From an uncultured bacterium (GTDB lineage: Bacteria > Bacteroidota > Bacteroidia > Sphingobacteriales > Sphingobacteriaceae), in contig CAJBVG010000197.1 in assembly GCA_903958995.1 (NCBI GenBank), positions 1 through 9,135 of the forward strand: a stretch of DNA of 9,135 nucleotides, given 5' to 3'. This document shows positions 1-6,623 of this stretch, one piece after another. The translations under genes and the position numbers were made by a program. The notes beneath the pieces are model-generated. The model was not told where the DNA came from and ran no database searches. It saw only the letters and a program-made list of their open reading frames with translations. How positions within the stretch are numbered: the stretch's first letter is position 1; each line of letters opens with the position of its first letter.

Positions 1-431
1 ATAGAACTACTCACAATTGGGTGGCCTAGCATTTTCACAATTTCTCGTGCAATCGCATTATCGGGAACACGTAAGCCTACCGTTTTTTTATTGGTGTTCA
101 ATAATTTCGGGACGGCATTACTCGCATTAAAAATAAAAGTAAAGGGACCGGGTAATGCTTTCTTTAGAATTCTGAAAGTATGATTATCAATGGGTTTTAT
201 ATAATCCGACAAGTGGCTCAAATCATAACAAACAAAGGAGAGATGAGCTTTTTCTGGTTTAATGTTTCTAATCTTACAAATCTTCTCTATTGCTTTCTGA
301 TTGGTAATGTCGCAACCTAATCCGTATACCGTATCGGTAGGGTAGATAATGAGTCCACCAGCACGTAAGCAATCCACAATTTTCTGGATTTCTTTTTCAT
401 TCGGATTCTCGTTGTATAACTTTAAAAGCAT
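1..431 (-). CDS. YciO/Sua5/YrdC-family protein, 3' end cut by window edge
   Basis: This is the first 143 codons of a YrdC-fold protein, starting with ATG at 431-429 and open to the window edge. The fold is shown by PTDTVYGLG at residues 31-39, KIR at 53-55, PGPFTF at 94-99 and GLRVPDN at 119-125. In the family, TsaC/Sua5 make threonylcarbamoyl-AMP from threonine, bicarbonate and ATP for the t6A modification of ANN-decoding tRNAs, while the related YciO group is poorly defined. The segment KPEKAHLSF (58-66) and the run SSS followed by an ATx codon (Ile or Met) at the edge, in place of the usual STSAN of TsaC/Sua5, suggest the YciO type. Members are usually about 200 residues, so roughly the last third is missing. 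The gene lies downstream of sucC on the same strand but is separated from it by a repeat cluster and a terminator, so it is probably transcribed on its own. The fold is secure; the exact subfamily is less so. Confidence 0.88.
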   Translation of the reverse strand, partial: MLLKLYNENPNEKEIQKIVDCLRAGGLIIYPTDTVYGLGCDITNQKAIEKICKIRNIKPEKAHLSFVCYDLSHLSDYIKPIDNHTFRILKKALPGPFTFIFNASNAVPKLLNTNKKTVGLRVPDNAIAREIVKMLGHPIVSSS

Positions 432-434
432 ACT

Positions 435-442
435 CAAATATA
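435..442 (-). promoter_or_regulatory. Perfect Bacteroidota -7 box abutting the YciO-like start codon
   Basis: On the minus strand this reads TATATTTG, an exact match to the Bacteroidota sigma-ABfrB -7 consensus TAnnTTTG. No TTG -33 element is seen at a normal distance upstream. The box ends only 3 bases before the ATG at 431-429. If it is used, transcription would begin at or within a few bases of the start codon, giving a leaderless or nearly leaderless mRNA. The match could also be chance in AT-rich DNA. Confidence 0.4.
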
Positions 443-484
443 CGAAAAAAGAGGTTCGTTAGATGGATCGCCCCTCAACTTTTA

Positions 485-510
485 GTTCGTCGAAGCGTCC
501 TCGCTTCGAC
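485..510 (-). repeat. REP-like palindromic repeat, copy 1 (inverted orientation)
   Basis: Read on the plus strand, a GTTC foot is followed by arms GTCGAAGCG and CGCTTCGAC around a TCCT loop. It is the reverse complement of the unit seen in copies 2 and 4, except that one stem base pair is A-T instead of G-C. Both arms changed together, so the stem stays perfectly paired. With copy 2, twelve bases away, it forms a head-to-head pair like the paired REP units of BIMEs. The outer flank TTTAGTTCGTCG (481-492) is also exactly inverted at 568-579 beside the half copy. Confidence 0.85.
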
Positions 511-522
511 ATTTAGTTTATT

Positions 523-548
523 GTCGGAGCGAGGACGCTCCGACGAAC
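523..548 (+). repeat. REP-like palindromic repeat, copy 2
   Basis: A 22-base perfect hairpin (arms GTCGGAGCG and CGCTCCGAC, loop AGGA) is followed by the GAAC foot. It is identical over all 26 bases to copy 4 (607-632) and opposite in orientation to copy 1. No T-run follows on either strand, so this copy does not look like a terminator by itself. Confidence 0.9.
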
Positions 549-562
549 GGTTGTTCAGTGAC

Positions 563-575
563 CGCTCCGACGAAC
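563..575 (+). repeat. Half copy of the REP-like repeat (right arm and foot only)
   Basis: The 13 bases CGCTCCGACGAAC match the right arm and GAAC foot of the repeat exactly. The left arm is lost or replaced by AGTGAC, which cannot pair with the right arm. A GTTC sits just before it at 553-556. It is probably a decayed or internally deleted copy. Its downstream bases CTAAA match the inverted flank of copy 1. Confidence 0.75.
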
Positions 576-597
576 TAAACACTATTCAAAATTTGAC

Positions 598-628
598 AAA
601 AAAAAAGTCGGAGCGAGGACGCTCCGAC
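598..628 (-). terminator. Intrinsic terminator of sucC built from a repeat copy
   Basis: On the minus strand, a perfect 9-bp GC-rich stem with loop TCCT (628-607) is followed immediately by nine T's (606-598). It lies 28 bases past the sucC stop codon. This is the textbook form of a Rho-independent terminator. It would end sucC transcription and separate it from the YciO-like gene. Confidence 0.85.
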
Positions 629-632
629 GAAC
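607..632 (+). repeat. REP-like palindromic repeat, copy 4, nearest sucC
   Basis: This is a complete 26-base unit with the same arms, AGGA loop and GAAC foot as copy 2. It lies 24 bases beyond the sucC stop codon. On the plus strand it is preceded by a run of nine A's, so on the minus strand the hairpin is followed by nine T's. Confidence 0.9.
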
Positions 633-656
633 AATCTAATATCTCTATTCTTAGTA

Positions 657-1850
657 CTATTTATTAAGTACTTCTTTCACCAAATCAGCAGCATCTTGCA
701 ATGCAATTGCAGAGAATACTTTTAATCCTGAATCGTCGATTAATTTTTTAGCTTCAACAGCGTTAGTACCTTGTAAACGTACAATGATTGGCACTGGAAT
801 ATTTCCAATGTTATTGTATGCATCAATTACACCTTGAGCAACACGATCGCAACGAACAATACCACCGAAGATGTTGATTAAGATAGCTTTTACGTTTGGA
901 TCTTTTAAGATGATATGGAAAGCAGCTTCTACTGTTTTTGCATTTGCAGTTCCCCCAACGTCTAAGAAGTTTGCAGGATCACCACCCGATAATTTAATGA
1001 TGTCCATTGTAGCCATTGCTAAACCAGCACCATTCACCATACAACCCACGTTACCTTCGAGTTTTACATAGTTTAAGTTTGATTTGCCTGCTTCAACTTC
1101 TGTAGCATCTTCTTCTGCAGTATCACGCATTTCTTTATAGTCTGGATGACGGTACAAAGCGTTATCATCTAAACTTACTTTAGCATCTACAGCTAATATT
1201 TTATTATCTGATGTTTTTAATACCGGATTGATTTCAAACATCGCAGAGTCAGTTTGATCGTATGCTTTATATAAAGCAGCAATAAACTTCGTCATGTCTT
1301 TGAACGCATCACCTTCTAAACCTAAGTTGAAAGCAATTTTACGAGTTTGGAAACCTTGTAATCCTACTTTAGGATCAATTTCTTCTTTGAAAATTAAGTG
1401 AGGAGTATGTTCAGCTACTTCTTCAATGTCCATACCACCTTCAGTAGAATACATAATGATATTTCTACCACTTGAGCGGTTTAATAATACACTCATGTAA
1501 AACTCTTTTGTGTCTGAAACACCTGGATAATAAACATCCTGAGCAACTAAAATTTTATTTACTTTTTTACCTTCAGCACCTGTTTGAGGAGTGATTAATT
1601 GCATCCCGATAATTTGTTCTGCTCTTTCTTTAACCTCATCTAAGCTCTTCGCTAATTTCACACCACCACCTTTTCCTCTTCCACCTGCGTGTATTTGAGC
1701 TTTAATAACCCACCAGCCTGTACCAGTTTCAGCTTGTAATTGCTTTGCAGCTTCTACAGCTTGTTCAGGAGTCTCAGCAACGATACCTTCTTGTACGCGC
1801 ACTCCGAATGATTTTAAAATTGATTTTCCTTGGTATTCGTGAATATTCAT
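657..1850 (-). CDS. sucC: Succinyl-CoA synthetase (ADP-forming) subunit beta
   Basis: SucC pairs with SucD in the TCA cycle to convert succinyl-CoA, phosphate and ADP into succinate, CoA and ATP (substrate-level phosphorylation) in the cytoplasm. The 397 residues are close to the 388 of E. coli SucC. It opens with the family start MNIHEYQGK. The ATP-grasp domain contains the glycine-rich loop GGRGKGGGVK at 56-65. The C-terminal CoA-ligase domain carries GNVGCMVNGAGLAMATMD, LDVGGTA and INIFGGIVRCD. The start ATG at 1850-1848 begins the conserved N-terminus, so it is well supported. No sucD lies next to it in this window, so the two subunit genes are not directly adjacent on the side that can be seen here. 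It is divergent from the DUF5916 gene and ends at a repeat-derived terminator. Confidence 0.97.
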   Translation of the reverse strand: MNIHEYQGKSILKSFGVRVQEGIVAETPEQAVEAAKQLQAETGTGWWVIKAQIHAGGRGKGGGVKLAKSLDEVKERAEQIIGMQLITPQTGAEGKKVNKILVAQDVYYPGVSDTKEFYMSVLLNRSSGRNIIMYSTEGGMDIEEVAEHTPHLIFKEEIDPKVGLQGFQTRKIAFNLGLEGDAFKDMTKFIAALYKAYDQTDSAMFEINPVLKTSDNKILAVDAKVSLDDNALYRHPDYKEMRDTAEEDATEVEAGKSNLNYVKLEGNVGCMVNGAGLAMATMDIIKLSGGDPANFLDVGGTANAKTVEAAFHIILKDPNVKAILINIFGGIVRCDRVAQGVIDAYNNIGNIPVPIIVRLQGTNAVEAKKLIDDSGLKVFSAIALQDAADLVKEVLNK

Positions 1851-1868
1851 TTCTGTAAGAATTTGCCG

Positions 1869-1876
1869 TAAAAGTA
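1869..1876 (-). promoter_or_regulatory. Possible -7 box for sucC
   Basis: On the minus strand this reads TACTTTTA, seven of eight positions of TAnnTTTG, 18 bases before the sucC ATG. A TTTG lies upstream on the same strand (about 1889-1892), but only 12 bases away, which is shorter than the usual spacing. The call is weak and rests mainly on position within the divergent gap. Confidence 0.3.
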
Positions 1877-1943
1877 GGTAATTAGAGTCAAATTGAAAAG
1901 ATGTTTATTTAAAAACATAATTGTTACATCGAGTTTTCTAATG

Positions 1944-1978
1944 TTTGGCACAATCTTGGTATTTTGCGTTTACATTTA
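1944..1978 (+). promoter_or_regulatory. Possible promoter for the DUF5916 gene
   Basis: A TTTG at 1944-1947 and a TACATTTA at 1971-1978 resemble the Bacteroidota -33 and -7 elements, with a rather long spacing of 23 bases. An alternative is TATTTTG at 1960-1966. The ATG chosen for the gene (1998) lies about 20 bases downstream, giving a short leader. This also argues against a start at 1893, which would place the promoter inside the coding region. Confidence 0.3.
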
Positions 1979-1997
1979 TTTGACACACTCACCCTCA

Positions 1998-4427
1998 ATG
2001 CGCCTCATAATAATTTTTACGTTTCTCGTAATCAGCGAATTGGCTTTTTCTCAAGCTGAAAAAAAATCATTGATAGCCTCTCGAGTAATAAAAGCTCCTC
2101 GTATAGATGCCATCATAAATGATGAAGCATGGATGTATGCTGCCAAAGCTGAAGGCTTTACGCAGATAGAACCTTATCCCAATACACCATCGAAACAGCG
2201 CACTGAAGTAATGATTACTTACGACGATGAAGCGGTGTATGTGGCAGCGATGTTATACGACACTTCACCAGATAGCATTCTGAAAGAACTTTCTATACGC
2301 GACAATTACGGAAATACTGATCTATTTAGTGTACAATTTGATACGTTTCACGATTTGCAAAATAGATTTGAATTTGGAGTTACTGCAGCGGGTGTACAAT
2401 TCGATGAGAAAACTGGTGCCGAAACTTTTGATGTGGTTTGGGAAAGTGAAGTAAAATTAACTGATAAGGGTTGGAGTGTGGAAATGAAAATCCCTTACTC
2501 GGCAATTCGTTTCCCTGAAAAAGATATTCAGGAGTGGGGATTACAACTTACACGTAGCATACGACGCACTCGTGAATATTCTCATTGGCAATACATTGCT
2601 CCTGATATTCAAAACGTAGTATCGTATTACGGCACGCTAAAAAATATTGAGAAAATAAAATCTCCTCTTCGTCTTTCTTTAACACCGTATGTGGGTTTAA
2701 CAGAAAGCCACTATCCTTATAATGTTTCCGGGAAAAGTAATTACTCTACTTCGTACAATGCCGGGTTAGATTTGAAGTATGGTATAAATGAAAGTTTCAC
2801 TCTCGACATGACTCTTGCTCCAGATTTCGGACAAGTACAATCGGATAATAAAGTGTTAAACCTAACGGCTTTCGAACAACAGTTTCAAGAGTTTCGTCCT
2901 TTCTTTATTGAAGGTACTGAGATGTTTTCATTCAACCGTTTGTTTTATGCTCGTCGAATTGGAGGTATGCCGAGTAAGTATTTTGAAGTGGAGTTCATGT
3001 CCGATTCCAATCATACCGTGGTTGATAATCCTCAACAAATACAATTATTAAATGCAACCAAGGTAACTGGAAGAACTAACGATGGTTTAGGTATTGGTGT
3101 GCTCAACGCTATTACAGCTTCTGCAAATGCAACGATTCGCCACTTAGATGGTACCGAAGAAAAAATCCAAACAGAACCCTTTACGAACTATAGCATCGTT
3201 TCCTTAAATCAAACTTTAAAGAACAATAGTTACATCGGTTTTATTAATACTAATGTTACTCGTGCTGGCGAAACCAATAATGCCAATGTAAGCGGTGTAC
3301 GTTTTGCCTTAGGAAATAAAAAAGATACTTATCGTTTAGCAGGAAATGCATCCTTGAGTCACAAAACCTTTCCCGACTCGAGTAGCAATGGTTATACGTA
3401 CACGGTATCATTTGCAAAGGTGAGTGGAAATTTCAAGTTTTTCATCAATCGTTTAGTAGAAAGTAAAGTCTATAATCCTAATGATTTAGGTTTGCTATTT
3501 AGTCCGAATGAAACCTCTCATATGCTAGAGTTATCCTACAATCAATTTAACCCAGGTAAATATTTATTGAATTGGGGAGGGAACTTCAACGCCTTTTATT
3601 CTAATCGTTATGAAGATAATAAATTTCAAGAAGCACAATTGAATTTTAACTATTACCAAACTTGGAAAAATTGGGTTACACAATGGGCCTATGTTGGAGT
3701 TGCTCCAGTTGGGAAACATGATTATTTCGAACCTCGTCAAGAGGGTAGAGTATTCATTGGACCGAATTGGTATGGAATTAATACAGGTGTTTCTACCGAT
3801 TACCGTAAAAAAATTGCATTCGACTTATCAATTGCTCATTTCAGAGATTTTACGGCTGGTGGTGTATTTAAAGAAATTAATGCCGGTCCTATCATTCGTT
3901 TTTCTGATAAAGTAAAATTTAATTATAACTATTCATTCTCTCGCGATTATAAAAACCAAGGGTATTCGAATACCGTTGGCGATAATATCTATTTCGCCTT
4001 CCGTGAAGTACGTACACACGTGAACTCTTTAAATATGAGTTACATTTTGAATAAAAATACTTCATTGAGCTTTAGAGCACGTCACTATTGGAGTACAGTA
4101 GAAGTATTAGAATATAAGCTTTTACAACAAGATGGGCACTTAGGATTCGACACTACAAACTACACTGATAACAATAATTACAACGTAAACTTTTTCAATA
4201 TCGATTTAATTTACCGTTGGAGATTTGCACCAGGTAGTGATTTGATTTTAGTTTGGAAAAACGATGTGAATTCTTTTGCGAACGATTTAACCGTAAAGAA
4301 ATATACTGGCGATCGTTTGTTGGATAGTTTTATCGGTACGGTTTCTGGGAAACAAACCAATACGTTTACCATTAAAGTATTGTATTTCCTCGATTATTTA
4401 AGTGTAACGAAAAGAAGAAGAGCTTAA
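1998..4427 (+). CDS. Secreted DUF5916 protein with N-terminal CBM9-like domain, probable outer-membrane beta-barrel
   Basis: The product is 809 residues counted from ATG 1998. That start gives a clean signal peptide, with a hydrophobic stretch at residues 3-12 and probable cleavage AFS|Q at 18/19. The open frame extends 35 codons upstream to a TTG at 1893, but this would bury the signal peptide and is rejected. Residues about 25-210 resemble the CBM9/DOMON-like domain: a KAPRIDAIINDEAW opening, then TYDDEAVYVAAMLYD, and later MKIPYSAIRFP. The remainder is DUF5916, with hallmarks RPFFIEG (300-306) and LFYARRIGG (315-323). The C-terminal half is rich in alternating hydrophobic and polar strands with many aromatics, which fits a barrel. 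No enzymatic activity can be assigned; some members are annotated as hydrolases on weak grounds. Its role is probably glycan or ligand handling at the cell surface. It stands alone, divergent from sucC and convergent with lolD. Confidence 0.88.
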   Translation: MRLIIIFTFLVISELAFSQAEKKSLIASRVIKAPRIDAIINDEAWMYAAKAEGFTQIEPYPNTPSKQRTEVMITYDDEAVYVAAMLYDTSPDSILKELSIRDNYGNTDLFSVQFDTFHDLQNRFEFGVTAAGVQFDEKTGAETFDVVWESEVKLTDKGWSVEMKIPYSAIRFPEKDIQEWGLQLTRSIRRTREYSHWQYIAPDIQNVVSYYGTLKNIEKIKSPLRLSLTPYVGLTESHYPYNVSGKSNYSTSYNAGLDLKYGINESFTLDMTLAPDFGQVQSDNKVLNLTAFEQQFQEFRPFFIEGTEMFSFNRLFYARRIGGMPSKYFEVEFMSDSNHTVVDNPQQIQLLNATKVTGRTNDGLGIGVLNAITASANATIRHLDGTEEKIQTEPFTNYSIVSLNQTLKNNSYIGFINTNVTRAGETNNANVSGVRFALGNKKDTYRLAGNASLSHKTFPDSSSNGYTYTVSFAKVSGNFKFFINRLVESKVYNPNDLGLLFSPNETSHMLELSYNQFNPGKYLLNWGGNFNAFYSNRYEDNKFQEAQLNFNYYQTWKNWVTQWAYVGVAPVGKHDYFEPRQEGRVFIGPNWYGINTGVSTDYRKKIAFDLSIAHFRDFTAGGVFKEINAGPIIRFSDKVKFNYNYSFSRDYKNQGYSNTVGDNIYFAFREVRTHVNSLNMSYILNKNTSLSFRARHYWSTVEVLEYKLLQQDGHLGFDTTNYTDNNNYNVNFFNIDLIYRWRFAPGSDLILVWKNDVNSFANDLTVKKYTGDRLLDSFIGTVSGKQTNTFTIKVLYFLDYLSVTKRRRA
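4424..4427. other. Overlapping convergent stop codons (TTAA)
   Basis: The plus-strand TAA of the DUF5916 gene (4425-4427) and the minus-strand TAA of the lolD-like gene (complement of 4424-4426) share bases in the palindrome TTAA. There is no intergenic DNA and I see no hairpin with a T-run on either side, so each transcript must extend into the antisense of the other gene. Confidence 0.95.
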
Positions 4428-5077
4428 ACTAATACTCCATCTTTCATACTGATAATGCGATCAGCAAGTTTAGCTAGTTTGTCGTTATGAGTAACAATAA
4501 CAAAGGTTTGATTCAATTCTTTTTTCAATTCCACAAACAGATTGTTGATTTGTTCGGCATTGGCTGAATCTAAATTCCCTGTGGGCTCATCAGCAAAAAT
4601 AATAGATGGTTTATTCATTAATGCTCTAGCAATGGCTACACGCTGTTGCTCTCCACCCGATAGTTCTGATGGTTTATGATCAGCTCTACCCGATAGTCCC
4701 ATTCTCTCTAATAATTCCATTGCACGTAAATTGCTTTGCTTTTTAGATTGTTGTGCAATCCAAGCAGGAATACAAATATTTTCTATCGCACTAAACTCAG
4801 GAAGCAAATGATGAAATTGGAAGATAAATCCGAAGGTTTTATTTCTTAAAACGTTGAGCTCTTTAGTAGGCAAAGAGGTAAGTGAAATACCTTTGTATAA
4901 TACCTCTCCAGAATCAATAGAATCAAGTGTACTAAGCATGTGTAGTAAGGTGCTTTTACCCGCTCCCGAAGGTCCAATAATCGCGACCATCTCTGCTTCA
5001 GAAATTTCTAAACTAACACCCTTTACTACTTCTAAATTTCCGTATGCTTTTTTTAAATTGATTCCTTTTAAAATCAT
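4424..5077 (-). CDS. lolD: LolD-type ABC transporter ATP-binding protein
   Basis: This 217-residue cytoplasmic ATPase has all ABC motifs intact: Walker A GPSGAGKST (35-43), Q-loop Gln87 in FIFQFHHLLPEF, signature LSGGEQQR (139-146), Walker B IIFADE (159-164), D-loop Asp170 and switch His197. The FQFHHLLPEF stretch and the DEPTGNLD run are typical of LolD within the MacB/LolD/FtsE group. LolD powers release of outer-membrane lipoproteins from the inner membrane by LolCE onto the carrier LolA. No LolC/E permease is encoded in this window, so the partner must be elsewhere. The gene follows the glycosyltransferase-like gene by a single base and is probably translated by coupling with it. A MacB-like export ATPase is the main alternative. 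Confidence 0.85.
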   Translation of the reverse strand: MILKGINLKKAYGNLEVVKGVSLEISEAEMVAIIGPSGAGKSTLLHMLSTLDSIDSGEVLYKGISLTSLPTKELNVLRNKTFGFIFQFHHLLPEFSAIENICIPAWIAQQSKKQSNLRAMELLERMGLSGRADHKPSELSGGEQQRVAIARALMNKPSIIFADEPTGNLDSANAEQINNLFVELKKELNQTFVIVTHNDKLAKLADRIISMKDGVLV

Positions 5078-5078
5078 A

Positions 5079-6551
5079 TTACTTTCTTTTTAATTCGTTC
5101 AAGGCTTCTTGATTCGGAACCTCATATAAATTTAATCCTTGATAGGTTATAATTTTTTTATCGCCAATCGATATTCTACTTGGATTTTCAACGGTGTACG
5201 TAGAAATCAATGTAGATAATTTTGGTGCATCTCTAAAACTTAAATAATACACATGCTCATAATCAACCATGTTTATTTTATGCAAGGAGTAGGGAAGTGT
5301 AAATTCAAATTGTGGGTGATTCATGCTATAATAAAATCCTATAGCCTCATCAATAATTAAGTTCTTTTTAGTGGTCGATGGTACTAGTGTTTGGTCTAGC
5401 CAAGTGTAAACAGCTGATTCATCACGTTCCTTCCATTGGGTAAATGTGGTAGCGTGACGAACGAGAAATGGTGCGGATATTAAGGTAAGCACTAAGAATA
5501 TGAAGGCAATTTTAAGTTTGTTCAGTTCTTTTAAACTGAATTTTAAAAAGCCAAATAATGAGAAAATACGTTGAGCTAAAAATGGCAAATGTAAGAACAT
5601 CATAAAACTTAATACCGATGTATATCGATAGAATGGTGCTAAAACAAAAAACCAAAAGATAGAAGTTAATATATATGACCATTCTAATAATTGATGCCTT
5701 GGGTTCCATCTAAAAATAATACTGTACACACAACTTACATGCATAATGATGTTCGCAATAATCATGTATGGTTGGTATTTATAAATAGGCCAGAATCGTT
5801 CTATAAAATGCAAGTAAAATGGATTGCCTTGAACAGCGGTTTGGTCGTGCTCTCTACCATGAAGTACTAATTGTTGATAAATATTTTGGAAATCGAAATG
5901 TGCTAGGTTTAAATAGATTAACGGGAAGAATAAAATGCTTAAAATGTATTGTACTCTTTTTAAAGGAGATGCTTTTTTCGTTAAAATATTAATGGCAAAA
6001 ATGATAGCAATAGGGTATAAACCTGGATGTGTAATGAATAGTAAAGAGATGAGCACCGCTTGAACACTAGGTCGTTTATTTCTAATTGTTAAGTAAAACA
6101 AAGCACTCATGATAGCAATGGCTGGCATTTCTACACGACCATTTCGCATGGAATTGTTGATGCCTTCATCCAATACTAATACACATAATATAAAGTAGAT
6201 GACCGACTCCATGGTCATGTATCGAGCTACGATGTACTTAAAAGTATAGAAGCACGTTATTCCTAAAGAGATTACCCATAGTATACGAGTAAAGAACAAT
6301 TCGTTAGGAAATAGCGATAAATCGATAAGATGAAGAAAGGATGTAAACGGTAAATAGGCGAGAAACACATTTTCGGTACCCGCATGAGGCCACATTTTGC
6401 CGATAAACCCGTTCCCTTGTAAGAATTGCCAAGCCGGTTCGATGTTCATCACTTCATCTATCCAGGCAATAGGTACCTTATTGAGATTCAATAGGATAAT
6501 TCCAAAAAGTAAACTCAGAATAATAATAAATGGGGTCTTTTTTAATGTCAT
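5079..6551 (-). CDS. GT-C fold glycosyltransferase-like integral membrane protein
   Basis: The 490-residue protein has about ten predicted hydrophobic spans in its first 365 residues, beginning at 6-24, followed by a soluble C-terminal segment of about 120 residues. After the first span comes WIDE (30-33), the Asp-Glu pair placed as in the catalytic first periplasmic loop of GT-C enzymes (PMT, ArnT and GT83 relatives). A second conserved-looking motif, RNGRVEM, lies at 136-142. Such enzymes move a sugar from a polyprenyl-phosphate donor to an acceptor on the periplasmic side of the inner membrane. Donor and acceptor cannot be read from the sequence. The ATG at 6551-6549 directly precedes a positively charged short N-terminus (MTLKK) and the first span. 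It is the first gene of an operon with lolD and is divergent from the deacetylase operon, with which it might share a surface-glycan role (inference). Confidence 0.75.
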   Translation of the reverse strand: MTLKKTPFIIILSLLFGIILLNLNKVPIAWIDEVMNIEPAWQFLQGNGFIGKMWPHAGTENVFLAYLPFTSFLHLIDLSLFPNELFFTRILWVISLGITCFYTFKYIVARYMTMESVIYFILCVLVLDEGINNSMRNGRVEMPAIAIMSALFYLTIRNKRPSVQAVLISLLFITHPGLYPIAIIFAINILTKKASPLKRVQYILSILFFPLIYLNLAHFDFQNIYQQLVLHGREHDQTAVQGNPFYLHFIERFWPIYKYQPYMIIANIIMHVSCVYSIIFRWNPRHQLLEWSYILTSIFWFFVLAPFYRYTSVLSFMMFLHLPFLAQRIFSLFGFLKFSLKELNKLKIAFIFLVLTLISAPFLVRHATTFTQWKERDESAVYTWLDQTLVPSTTKKNLIIDEAIGFYYSMNHPQFEFTLPYSLHKINMVDYEHVYYLSFRDAPKLSTLISTYTVENPSRISIGDKKIITYQGLNLYEVPNQEALNELKRK

Positions 6552-6623
6552 TACAATTCCTTGGTATTTTTCTGCTATGAAATTGCATAAAACTAACTAT
6601 ATTTCATCGTTTATTTTAAATAT
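6552..6623. promoter_or_regulatory. Divergent promoter region between the GT-C and PIG-L genes
   Basis: These 72 AT-rich bases must hold promoters for both operons. On the plus strand TATATTTC (6598-6605) matches seven of eight positions of TAnnTTTG and lies 18 bases before the PIG-L ATG. On the minus strand TAGTTTTA (complement of 6588-6595) is a similar near-match for the GT-C gene. The two boxes lie almost back to back, so polymerases could compete. No convincing -33 elements are seen. Confidence 0.4.

Noticed and set aside
485..632. CRISPR array
   Set aside because: The repeats occur in both orientations with uneven spacing (12 bases between copies 1 and 2, 58 between 2 and 4), one copy is only a half, and no cas gene is present.
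432..656. Small gene in the repeat-bearing gap
   Set aside because: No open frame with a plausible start and coding character. The gap is explained by the repeats, the terminator and a -7 box.
871..1071. Plus-strand open frame of 66 codons
   Set aside because: It lies wholly inside sucC on the opposite strand and shows no recognisable domain. The other short frames inside the large genes were dismissed for the same reason.
1945..1960. Sigma-54-like -24 element (TGGCAC) upstream of the DUF5916 gene
   Set aside because: The -12 GC is missing: the sequence reads TTGG with one base too few between the elements, so it does not meet the GG-N10-GC rule.
1893..1997. 35-residue N-terminal extension of the DUF5916 protein from a TTG start
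   Set aside because: ATG 1998 gives a canonical signal peptide with AFS|Q. The extension would place a second hydrophobic stretch before it and would overlap the region where the promoter should lie.
4424..5077. FtsE cell-division ATPase
   Set aside because: No ftsX follows, and the Q-loop stretch FQFHHLLPEF is the LolD form.
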